Source: Bacteroidota bacterium (GTDB lineage: Bacteria > Bacteroidota > Bacteroidia > Flavobacteriales_D > Crocinitomicaceae). Taken from it: a DNA stretch of 9,007 nucleotides. Numbering within the stretch: the first letter of the stretch is position 1; each line of letters begins with the position of its first letter. Below, piece by piece: positions 1 through 6,077 of the stretch. Made by a program: the position numbers and the translations under genes. Below the pieces are notes generated by a model. It made no database searches. It saw only the letters and a program-made list of their open reading frames with translations, and was not told the origin of the DNA. The DNA is taken from assembly GCA_024280195.1 (NCBI GenBank), contig JAJRQP010000179.1:1-9007 (forward strand). Direction: 5' to 3'.

Positions 1-208
1 CTCTTGAAAGTATTTTCTCTCCTTTATAATCAACCAATATCGTACCTGAAAAACCAGTTTGCTCTAACTTGTTTAGGTACGCCTTCACTTTTTGAGTAAC
101 TGTTTCATTTTGTTTGGTTTCTTTATTACTTTTTTTATCATCAAGCCCACAACTCATTAAAGCCAAACCAATAAATACCATTACTATGCTTAATTCTATT
201 TTTCTCAT
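1..208 (-). CDS. Lipoprotein, probable beta-lactamase-family serine hydrolase (N-terminal part only)
   Basis: Only the first 69 codons lie in the window; the rest continues past base 1. The start is the ATG at 208-206, 2 nt after the TAA of the MarR gene, so the two are surely cotranscribed. Residues 1-20 form a lipoprotein signal: MRKIELSI, a hydrophobic core, then the lipobox LMSC with Cys20 as the lipidated residue. A short polar linker rich in Lys, Asp, Asn and Thr follows. The segment from about residue 41 (VKAYLNKLEQTGFSGTILVD, then YKGEKILSR) matches how class C beta-lactamase/penicillin-binding-like serine hydrolases (PF00144) begin, with the typical FSGTxLV strand. The catalytic SxxK motif would lie beyond the edge, so hydrolase activity is inferred. 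It is probably anchored in an envelope membrane facing the periplasm. Regulation is likely through the upstream MarR repressor. Confidence 0.72.
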   Translation of the reverse strand, partial: MRKIELSIVMVFIGLALMSCGLDDKKSNKETKQNETVTQKVKAYLNKLEQTGFSGTILVDYKGEKILSR

Positions 209-210
209 AA

Positions 211-642
211 TTATTTACAATTTTCAATTATTTTTAAAAGAGTATTTTCTAAACTTTCAATTTCACTACCCTTTATATCCTGTAAGGCTATTTCTCTATT
301 CTTTAAAATTATTTCGTTTAATTCGCTTAGATTTTTTTGAGTTTTTTTTGTTAGCTCAATTTTATATTTTCTTCTATCTTTTTTATGCATTGTACGTTTT
401 AAGTGTTTTTTTTTAACCATTAACTCTATCATTCTTGTAACAGAGGCGTTATCTTTGAAAATTAGTTCAGCAATTTCACTTTGAGATAATGAAGGGTTAT
501 TATTTAAGAATTGAATTAAGAGGGCTTGATCAATTGTTATATCATCAAACTTTTCCTGAATTCTTTTTAATGCAAATTTCCTATACTCTTTAATAGCTTT
601 TTCAATAGAGTAAAAGACAGTCTGTTTAGGGTTTTTAATCAT
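211..642 (-). CDS. MarR-family transcriptional regulator
   Basis: A 143-residue protein of normal MarR length, made of helices with a central winged helix-turn-helix. Residues about 36-50 (ITIDQALLIQFLNNNP) lead into the HTH (SLSQSEIAELIFKDNASVTRM, about 51-71). The wing follows with the family's D-R-R motif (KKDRRKYKIELT, Asp89-Arg90-Arg91). A C-terminal helical region (about 100-143) would dimerise. The start chosen is the ATG at 642-640. A 13-codon extension to a TTG at 681 is open, but it would place coding sequence over the -7 box and the palindromic operator. MarR proteins bind palindromes as dimers and usually repress themselves and neighbours until a ligand or oxidant releases them. 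The partner here is the lipoprotein hydrolase 2 nt downstream. The gene is more AT-rich than its neighbours. The ligand cannot be told. Confidence 0.9.
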   Translation of the reverse strand: MIKNPKQTVFYSIEKAIKEYRKFALKRIQEKFDDITIDQALLIQFLNNNPSLSQSEIAELIFKDNASVTRMIELMVKKKHLKRTMHKKDRRKYKIELTKKTQKNLSELNEIILKNREIALQDIKGSEIESLENTLLKIIENCK

Positions 643-660
643 TTTGAATTTTGTTTGATG

Positions 661-668
661 CAAATATA
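661..668 (-). promoter_or_regulatory. Promoter -7 box of the MarR operon
   Basis: On the minus strand this reads TATATTTG, a full match to the Bacteroidota sigma-A -7 consensus TAnnTTTG. Transcription would start near 655, leaving about a dozen bases before the ATG at 642. No good -33 element lies at the usual distance; the nearest TTTG (686-683) is only 14 nt upstream. This suggests a weak promoter, fitting a regulator gene. Confidence 0.6.
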
Positions 669-669
669 A

Positions 670-681
670 TTGATATATCAA
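670..681. promoter_or_regulatory. Probable MarR operator (perfect 12-bp palindrome)
   Basis: TTGATATATCAA is its own reverse complement. It lies 1 nt upstream of the -7 box of the MarR promoter, inside the spacer where RNA polymerase would bind. MarR-family sites are commonly AT-rich palindromes of this form placed over their own promoter. The assignment to this regulator is inference from position and symmetry. Confidence 0.6.
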
Positions 682-727
682 ACAAATGAAATTATTTTAA
701 CACTTTTTATAATTTTAGATTTAAGTC

Positions 728-781
728 GTGCATTGGTTTTTAATTACCGCCAACGTTATGGTAATGCACACATGTGCATTA
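728..781. repeat. Three-arm inverted repeat downstream of the small lipoprotein gene
   Basis: TAATGCACA (762-770) and TGTGCATTA (773-781) form a perfect 9-bp stem around 2 bases, 5 nt beyond the stop of the lipoprotein gene. A third copy of the arm, GTGCATT at 728-734, could pair with the middle arm (763-769) instead. In the gene's direction the short hairpin is not followed by a T-tract, so it is a poor intrinsic terminator; it may act as a 3' stability hairpin or be part of a dispersed repeat. Confidence 0.45.
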
Positions 782-786
782 TCTCC

Positions 787-1359
787 CTAGTAATTCTCTA
801 TAAAAAGAATCCAATCACTAGGAGATCTTGAACAATCATTAAAACTTAATTTATTGTAATTAATTGAAGTTGAATCAGAATAAAACGAATGTTTCCAAAT
901 GTAAGGCTCTGTAGAATACAACAAATACGTTAAGGTAAATGCAAGAGCAACTTTATTATCTGTCCCGATGTATTCTATTCTTACTGTGTCGGCAATATCA
1001 AAATTAGATATTAAATGAAACTCATCTGGAGAACTATCAGCACTAGAAATATCTCCCCAAATATAATACCCACCATAACTGCTAGTATCACAAACATGGT
1101 TCTTCAAATTTGCTAAGTACATACCATTTGCTTTGATATTAAAATCATAGATAAAAGAAGAATCCCAATCGGCAACGGTATAAATATCAACCGAAGTTGC
1201 AGATGGAGCTCCCATTGAAATTGGTTGCCCTTCGATCATTACTCCGCTTCCTGCTGCTGCCCCTCCTGTTCCTACTGTTGGTTCCACCTCCTTTTTACAA
1301 GAAAGAAAAAATGAACTGGCAAGAATAAAAAGAAAGCATTGATAAATAAGATTTTTCAT
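787..1359 (-). CDS. Hypothetical secreted lipoprotein
   Basis: A 190-residue protein I do not recognise. It begins with a clear lipoprotein signal: MKNLIYQ, a Phe/Leu-rich core, lipobox FLSC with Cys21, then KKEVEP. Acidic or lysine-rich residues just after the lipid cysteine occur in Bacteroidota lipoproteins sent to the cell surface, so surface display is possible but not shown. A Gly/Ala-rich linker (about 30-39) follows, then a probably beta-rich body with many Ser, Tyr and Asp residues. Two further cysteines, in HVCDTSS and in NDCSRS near the C-terminus, could form a disulfide. The start is the ATG at 1359, only 29 nt from the T-tract of the preceding terminator, so the gene probably has its own promoter. 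The MarR gene to the left has a separate promoter. Confidence 0.8.
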   Translation of the reverse strand: MKNLIYQCFLFILASSFFLSCKKEVEPTVGTGGAAAGSGVMIEGQPISMGAPSATSVDIYTVADWDSSFIYDFNIKANGMYLANLKNHVCDTSSYGGYYIWGDISSADSSPDEFHLISNFDIADTVRIEYIGTDNKVALAFTLTYLLYSTEPYIWKHSFYSDSTSINYNKLSFNDCSRSPSDWILFIENY

Positions 1360-1381
1360 GGCAATGGATTATTAAGTCTCA

Positions 1382-1412
1382 CTAAAGTAAAAAAAAAAAC
1401 CGATTCTAGCAA
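1382..1412 (-). promoter_or_regulatory. Possible promoter of the small lipoprotein gene, overlapping a terminator
   Basis: On the minus strand TACTTTAG (1389-1382) matches TAnnTTTG at all but one base. It is preceded, 20 nt upstream, by TTG (1412-1410), which sits at the loop edge of the terminator hairpin. Transcription would start near 1375, giving a leader of about 16 nt before the ATG at 1359. It is the only plausible promoter between the terminator and the start codon. Confidence 0.35.
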
Positions 1413-1425
1413 TTGCTAAAATCGG
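1389..1425 (-). terminator. Rho-independent terminator after the beta-helix gene
   Basis: On the minus strand an 11-bp stem (CCGATTTTAGC with GCTAGAATCGG, one G-U pair) closes an AATT loop and is followed directly by 11 T residues. It starts 27 nt beyond the TAA of the beta-helix gene. It separates that gene from the lipoprotein gene to the left. Confidence 0.9.
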
Positions 1426-1452
1426 CTTCTCTGGTTGTTATTGGTTTATCTT

Positions 1453-2907
1453 TTACTGAGGTTTTTGACAACCTTTTCCATTCCACGGTAATGCTCCTGC
1501 GGGCAATGCCTCTTCTATGGTAATTAATGGTAAGAATATTTCTGCATCCATTGCAACACTATTTCCTTGTACGTTCAATCCTAACATACTTCTCAATTGA
1601 TTCGCTCCAGAGTTACTAACAGAAACTGCAGCATCAACATCTTCTCTTCTAATTTCTTGGCGATTTCCATAAACCTTTGCCCAACGTTCTCCAACTGGAA
1701 TTTTAATCAATGCAGATTCGTTACCATCACTGTATTGATTCAAATACACTGATTCATCCAAAATGTCATCTACTTTCATCTTCGCATTGATTTCTTTAAA
1801 ATCATACTTAGAATTTCCTGTAAATAAATTATTGTTCAAAGTTAAATCCGCTCCATGACTGTAAACTCCCCCCATGTGACCAAACCCGAAAACATTGTTC
1901 TCTACTACAGCTATCAGGTTACGCTCTACGCATAATGCATCACCACCGTAAGAAGCAATTGCATCGTGTTTCCAGTTAAACAAACAGGTGTTATGCTTTA
2001 CTGTAAATTGAGGATACAAGGACTTATCACTCCCCATGTATCCTGTCTTGATATGAATTCCATATCCTGTATTATTAATACTTAAGTTATTTTGAATCAA
2101 ACCTTTACCACCTTTGTAAACTTGTACAGAAAGCGCTCCTTGCGTAGGTGCAGTGTTCATAATCACGCAATTCTGAACCGTTACATTCATGTATTTACTT
2201 GCATTAATAACAACTCCTCCCGACTCTGGTGACGGATTCTGTCCTGACTTAGGACTTGCTTGTCTTCGTATTGCATAATTCTCTGTTGTGTGATATCTAT
2301 TTCTTGGACCATTATCGAAAACAATTCCATCAACCACAACTTCACTTCCTTCAGAAAGTTGTCCGTTTGATTCTCGTTGCTGATTCGTTCTGATATACAA
2401 TCGAGGTTGCGTCAATTTCATGTATTCATTCACTCCTGTAAAAACAGTTTTTGTTTCTCCCCAAGGATCTCTTTTCGTAAATGTTTCATCAAAACCACCA
2501 TATATTTTTACGGGAACATTGATTTCGTCAGAACCTCTCGATCCTTTACTTTTATAAACACCTCCAGCAATTAATACGATATCATTCGGTTTTAAATGAT
2601 GAATGATGTTTCCTAAATCTTTTGCAGGACGTTCTTTGGTTCCTAACTGACCTGAACCATTTGTTCTACTAACATACCACGTTCTTCCTTTGTTTGCGAA
2701 GTTTGGTGTTGTTTTACTTGAAACGGCTGTTCCAGAGCTAGAACTTGCAGAAGAACTTACAGCTTCTTCTTTCAAGGTTGATGATCCTGATGACTCTTCC
2801 GTTCCATTTAATTTGTCTTTTAATTTCTTGAACGAAATTTGTGAATTTGCACCTGCTGTAATAAATAAAGCACAAATTGCTAAGGATAAAATCTTTTTCA
2901 TTGTCAT
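1453..2907 (-). CDS. Secreted right-handed parallel beta-helix protein
   Basis: A 484-residue exported protein. Residues 1-22 are a Sec signal peptide with likely cleavage ANS|Q before Gln23. A Ser-rich low-complexity linker spans about 35-66. From about 76 the pattern WYVSRTNGSGQLGTKERP, then LKPNDIVLIAGGVY and VPVKIYGGFDETFTKRDPWG, is typical of pectin-lyase-fold proteins (DUF1565/PbH1 type). Repeated Asn- and Val-rich coils follow (VTVQNCVIMNT, GLIQNNLSINNTGYGIHI, AVVENNVFGFG, LTLNNNLFTGN). Such folds occur in polysaccharide lyases and adhesins, but no catalytic site could be assigned. No typical type IX secretion tail is visible at the C-terminus. Two adjacent starts exist, ATG at 2907 (MTMKK) and ATG at 2901 (MKK); the second gives a more usual signal peptide. 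It is transcribed alone, from a promoter near 2950 to the terminator at 1389-1425. Confidence 0.85.
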   Translation of the reverse strand: MTMKKILSLAICALFITAGANSQISFKKLKDKLNGTEESSGSSTLKEEAVSSSASSSSGTAVSSKTTPNFANKGRTWYVSRTNGSGQLGTKERPAKDLGNIIHHLKPNDIVLIAGGVYKSKGSRGSDEINVPVKIYGGFDETFTKRDPWGETKTVFTGVNEYMKLTQPRLYIRTNQQRESNGQLSEGSEVVVDGIVFDNGPRNRYHTTENYAIRRQASPKSGQNPSPESGGVVINASKYMNVTVQNCVIMNTAPTQGALSVQVYKGGKGLIQNNLSINNTGYGIHIKTGYMGSDKSLYPQFTVKHNTCLFNWKHDAIASYGGDALCVERNLIAVVENNVFGFGHMGGVYSHGADLTLNNNLFTGNSKYDFKEINAKMKVDDILDESVYLNQYSDGNESALIKIPVGERWAKVYGNRQEIRREDVDAAVSVSNSGANQLRSMLGLNVQGNSVAMDAEIFLPLITIEEALPAGALPWNGKGCQKPQ

Positions 2908-2949
2908 TGGTTTTTAAGTTGAAAATCACTCAGTGTAAGTATTTAATAA

Positions 2950-2957
2950 CAAAGGTA
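2950..2957 (-). promoter_or_regulatory. Promoter -7 box of the beta-helix gene
   Basis: The minus strand reads TACCTTTG, matching TAnnTTTG fully. The start of transcription would be near 2943, giving a leader of about 40 nt. No clear TTG is present at the usual -33 distance, so strength may depend on an activator or on the palindrome upstream. Confidence 0.5.
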
Positions 2958-2981
2958 AATCAATAAAATAATAAGAACCTC

Positions 2982-2993
2982 TATGAATTCATA
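2982..2993. promoter_or_regulatory. Perfect 12-bp palindrome in the divergent control region
   Basis: TATGAATTCATA is fully self-complementary. It lies about 40-50 bases upstream of the inferred start of the beta-helix transcript and about 85-100 bases upstream of that of the plus-strand operon. A regulator-binding site is possible; chance palindromes are also common in AT-rich DNA. Confidence 0.3.
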
Positions 2994-3041
2994 TAGAAAA
3001 CGAACTCAATTTTCAGATTACATAATGTATTTCACTAAAAA

Positions 3042-3072
3042 TTTGCAACTTATACCGCAATCCTTATCTTTG
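3042..3072 (+). promoter_or_regulatory. Strong Bacteroidota-type promoter of the plus-strand operon
   Basis: TTTG (3042-3045), a 19-nt spacer, then TATCTTTG (3065-3072) match both the -33 and the TAnnTTTG -7 elements of Bacteroidota housekeeping promoters at the expected spacing. Transcription would begin near 3079, about 17 nt before the ATG at 3096. Confidence 0.8.
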
Positions 3073-3095
3073 AGCAACACAGAATTTAAGAATAT

Positions 3096-4142
3096 ATGTA
3101 CATCACAGATTTAAAATCAATTTCTCCTCAAAACACCTATAATGATGAATTATTAGCAGGAGAAGTTCGTGTGATTGAAGATAAGGTCTACCATGCAATA
3201 GAACCAAACTACCTCGATTTTATTCCAAAAGGATTACTTCGAAGAATGGGGAAAGCGGTAAGAATGGGAGTTGGAACCGGATTACCTCTTGTACAAAAAC
3301 ACAAAGACATAGAAGGAATTCTCATCGGAACAGCAAACGGCGGTTTAGAAGATTGTATTAAATTTCTGAACCAAATTGTAGAATACGAAGAAGGTGTTTT
3401 AACTCCGACTAACTTTGTACAAAGCACTCCTAATGCAGTTGCTGGACAATTAGCATTGATGGGGTCAAATAGAGGATACAATACTACGTACACCAACGGT
3501 GGACTCTCTTTTGAAAGCGCACTACTTGATTCTTTTTTATTGTTTGAAGAAGGAAAGCATCGGAAATTGTTGATCGGTGGACTGGAAGAAATTTCAGATT
3601 ACAATTACAACATTGATTCTCTAGCAGATAAATACAAGGAGGAGATTGTAGCAAGTAACAAATTGATAAACTCCAGAACCAAAGGAACAATTTGCGGAGA
3701 AGGTGCGAGCTTATTCGTTGTGGAGAAAGAAGCAGAAGACTATTTTGCGCAAATCATAGATGTTGCTCAAATCACCTACCCTTCAGAAGAAGATTTAGGA
3801 AAACTATTGACAGAATTCTTAGCAAAGAATAAAACCAAAGCATCTAGTATCGATACCGTAATGCTCGGATACAATGGAGATTTAAGACATAACAAATGGT
3901 ATGAATACGTTGATATGAACTTCTTTACAAATGCAAACATCCTTGGGTTTAAGAGCCTAATTGGTGATTTCAGAACGAGTTCTGCTTTTGCAACTTGGCT
4001 TTCTGCACATATTCTTAAAGGAAGTTATAAAGATGTACAAACTGTTCTACTAAGACATTCTAATAACCATCCAAAGAAAAAAATACTAATATATAATCAC
4101 TTTGATGAAGTTAGACACAGCTTTATCTTATTGAGTAAATAA
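3096..4142 (+). CDS. Beta-ketoacyl synthase-like protein lacking the active-site cysteine
   Basis: A 348-residue member of the ketosynthase-like group (Ketoacyl-synt_2, PF13723) known from flexirubin/aryl-polyene gene clusters. The thiolase-fold N-half is recognisable: IPKGLLRRMGKAVRMGVGTG (44-61), GILIGTANGG (74-83) and TPTNFVQSTPNAVAGQLAL (103-121). The nucleophile region, normally TACxxG, reads TTYTNGG (130-136), so Tyr132 stands where the catalytic Cys should be. GGLEEISDYN (161-170) and GEGASLFVVE (201-210) are further fold landmarks. The two usual catalytic histidine motifs are not recognisable; GYNGDLRHNKWYEY (258-271) and KSLIGDFRTSSAFATW (286-301) take their places. It therefore probably does not condense acyl chains itself. 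A chain-length-factor-like partner role is the best guess. First gene of an operon with a DUF2461 gene 6 nt downstream; no acyl carrier protein or other polyene gene is present here. Confidence 0.82.
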   Translation: MYITDLKSISPQNTYNDELLAGEVRVIEDKVYHAIEPNYLDFIPKGLLRRMGKAVRMGVGTGLPLVQKHKDIEGILIGTANGGLEDCIKFLNQIVEYEEGVLTPTNFVQSTPNAVAGQLALMGSNRGYNTTYTNGGLSFESALLDSFLLFEEGKHRKLLIGGLEEISDYNYNIDSLADKYKEEIVASNKLINSRTKGTICGEGASLFVVEKEAEDYFAQIIDVAQITYPSEEDLGKLLTEFLAKNKTKASSIDTVMLGYNGDLRHNKWYEYVDMNFFTNANILGFKSLIGDFRTSSAFATWLSAHILKGSYKDVQTVLLRHSNNHPKKKILIYNHFDEVRHSFILLSK

Positions 4143-4148
4143 TTGCAA

Positions 4149-4835
4149 ATGACTCAAATCACTACATCTAATTTTGACTTTCTCAACAAGTTAAAAAAGA
4201 ACAATAACCGAGACTGGTTTGCAGAGAATAAAGCAGAATACGTAAAAAATCATGAGGAATTGATTGACTTTGCTGATGATGTTCTTGCATTACTTTCTAA
4301 ACACGATAACATCGAAACCCTAAACGGTAAGAAAAGTCTGTATCGAATTTATCGTGACGTTCGGTTCTCTAAAAATAAAGCCCCTTACAAAACGCATTGG
4401 GCAGGAGGTTTTAAAAGAGCAACTCAGCAATTAAGAGGAGGCTATTACTTCCACATTGAAGAAGGAAATAAGTCAATGGTAGCGGGAGGCTTTTGGGCGC
4501 CAAACAAAGAAGACTTACTGAGAATTCGTGAAGAAATAGCTATGGACGATGAAGAACTCAGAGAAATCATTACCGAAAAATCATTTGTTAAAACATTCGG
4601 AGGTCTAAAAGGTGACCAATTAAAAACTGCACCAAAAGGTTTTCCAAAAGACCACAAAGCAATTGATATATTGCGCTACAAACAATATGTAGTCTGGAAG
4701 AATTTTACAGACAAGGAAGTTCTGCAAAAGGACTTTGCCAAACAAGTTGATGCAACTTTTAAAACAATGAGGCCTTTTTTAAACTACATGAGTGATGTTT
4801 TAACAACGGATATTAATGGAAGTCCATTATTTTAA
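4149..4835 (+). CDS. DUF2461 family protein (TIGR02453)
   Basis: A 228-residue cytoplasmic protein with no signal peptide. It has the full DUF2461 pattern: the opening FDFLNKLKKNNNRDWFAENKA, then LYRIYRDVRFSKNKAPYKTHW and YYFHIEEGNKSMVAGGFWAP, a middle KGFPKDHKAIDILRYKQYVVWK block, and a C-terminal helical end (ATFKTMRPFLNYM). The family is widespread in Bacteroidota and other bacteria; its biochemical role is not established. The start chosen is the ATG at 4149, 6 nt after the previous stop. A TTG at 4143 directly after that stop is also in frame but would add only two residues. Length fits the family and no damage is seen. It lies between the ketosynthase-like gene and the histidine kinase gene, cotranscribed by spacing. 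Confidence 0.9.
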   Translation: MTQITTSNFDFLNKLKKNNNRDWFAENKAEYVKNHEELIDFADDVLALLSKHDNIETLNGKKSLYRIYRDVRFSKNKAPYKTHWAGGFKRATQQLRGGYYFHIEEGNKSMVAGGFWAPNKEDLLRIREEIAMDDEELREIITEKSFVKTFGGLKGDQLKTAPKGFPKDHKAIDILRYKQYVVWKNFTDKEVLQKDFAKQVDATFKTMRPFLNYMSDVLTTDINGSPLF

Positions 4836-4862
4836 GTAGTTTCATCGTGAAAAATTGAGACA

Positions 4863-6077
4863 TTGAGTATATTCACTCCAGATACATCGACAATAAAAGA
4901 CTTCTATCAAAGAGGATTATATCTACTAGCGTGGAGAGTTTGTCTTGCCTTTACCGTTGTTTTTATTTTTTTAGGTGGTGTTTACAGCGTAACAAATGCC
5001 TCAGGAATCATACCTGTTATTGCAGTGCTTTCTGTTACTTTTTTTGGCTTTTATTACCTTAAGAAAACTAAAAACACACGCATTGTTTTTTGGATTTTTG
5101 CCATTGGAGGAAGCTTGATTTCTGGTGTCGCTATGAGCACTATGAATGAATATACGCATTACGTAGATTTTCTTTGGTTAACTTGCTGCATACTTATTGC
5201 CTTCATTGGACTCGGCAGTAAAGAAGGGCTAATCTTTATCTTTTTAAATTCTATTAGCATATTTATCTTTTTCTTTTTCGCGCTGAATAATCACATTGAA
5301 GTTTTATCACACAGAACAGTTATAGAAAACATTGGAGACTTTGTCGAAGTACTGTTTGCTTTTTTTATCATAGCCTACTTATTGCATCAATTTGTTAAAA
5401 TGCAACGACATGCAGAAAACAAACTTATCGCTACAAATAAAAGCTTAGAAATTCAAAACAAACTGAATCAAACAAAAAGCTTAGAGAACGAAACATTATT
5501 AAAAGAAATTCACCATCGAGTGAAGAATAACCTACAAATCATCATATCACTTCTTAGGATGCAAAGCCAAGATATGAAAACTGAAGAAGGTAAAGAACAT
5601 TTTAAAGAGGCTATCAATCGAATTATGACCATGTCATTGATTCATGAGAAATTATACGCAGAAAAAGAATTATCGAAAATCAATTTACAATCATACATCG
5701 AAGAGTTGACCTTAGAGATTGTGAATGCTTTTACGATTGCAGATAAAGATATTAAGCTCTTTATTAAGACAGATGTAAAACAAATTAACCTCAATACAAT
5801 CGTCCCATTAGGTTTACTAATTAACGAACTCGTATCAAACTCAATAAAACATGGACTAAAAGGGGTAGAACATGGAGAAATAAGAATCAACATTTCGAGA
5901 AAAGATAATCAATATCAATTTTCTTATTACGATAACGGAACCTGGAAAGAAGCTGCAGCTGATAAAAGCAGTTTTGGTGTCGAACTTATAGATATTCTTA
6001 CAGAACAAATGAATGGAGAAAAATCATTGGATATAACGAATGGAACTTGCTATTTGTTTCTATTGAATGATGTTTAA
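4863..6077 (+). CDS. Membrane sensor histidine kinase, HisKA_2 type
   Basis: A 404-residue protein. The first 178 residues hold about six membrane segments (roughly 20-45, 49-66, 72-92, 103-118, 121-141, 156-178) with no large outside loop, so it likely senses within or near the membrane. A coiled-coil linker (about 180-213) leads to the H box ETLLKEIHHRVKNNLQ; the phosphorylated residue is probably His218. The HATPase domain shows the N box NELVSNSIKHG (321-331), DNG (357-359) and SFGVELIDILTEQMNG (370-385). This H box defines the HisKA_2 (PF07568) group. The start is TTG at 4863: a TGA lies in frame at 4848, the only other option is a rare ATT at 4854, and the next Met is at residue 91. It follows the DUF2461 gene by 27 nt. 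No response regulator is nearby, so its partner must lie elsewhere. Confidence 0.88.
   Translation: MSIFTPDTSTIKDFYQRGLYLLAWRVCLAFTVVFIFLGGVYSVTNASGIIPVIAVLSVTFFGFYYLKKTKNTRIVFWIFAIGGSLISGVAMSTMNEYTHYVDFLWLTCCILIAFIGLGSKEGLIFIFLNSISIFIFFFFALNNHIEVLSHRTVIENIGDFVEVLFAFFIIAYLLHQFVKMQRHAENKLIATNKSLEIQNKLNQTKSLENETLLKEIHHRVKNNLQIIISLLRMQSQDMKTEEGKEHFKEAINRIMTMSLIHEKLYAEKELSKINLQSYIEELTLEIVNAFTIADKDIKLFIKTDVKQINLNTIVPLGLLINELVSNSIKHGLKGVEHGEIRINISRKDNQYQFSYYDNGTWKEAAADKSSFGVELIDILTEQMNGEKSLDITNGTCYLFLLNDV

Noticed and set aside
114..416. Plus-strand reading frame of 100 codons
   Set aside because: It is antisense to the lipoprotein and MarR genes and its Phe/Leu-rich translation reflects AT-rich DNA.
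643..681. Longer MarR protein starting at TTG 681
   Set aside because: It would cover the -7 box and operator and adds 13 residues (LIYQLYLHQTKFK) not typical of the family; the ATG at 642 fits better.
741..760. Possible integron attC site around CCGCCAACGTT
   Set aside because: The bases beside AAC and GTT do not fit RYYYAAC/GTTRRRY, and there is no cassette structure or integrase nearby.
1238..1289. Repeat of CTGCTGC/CCTGTTCC-like triplets in the lipoprotein gene
   Set aside because: It only encodes the short Gly/Ala/Thr linker after the lipid cysteine; no longer repeat is present.
3209..3690. Minus-strand open frames inside the ketosynthase-like gene
   Set aside because: They lie within a gene with clear family motifs on the other strand and show no motif or start context of their own.
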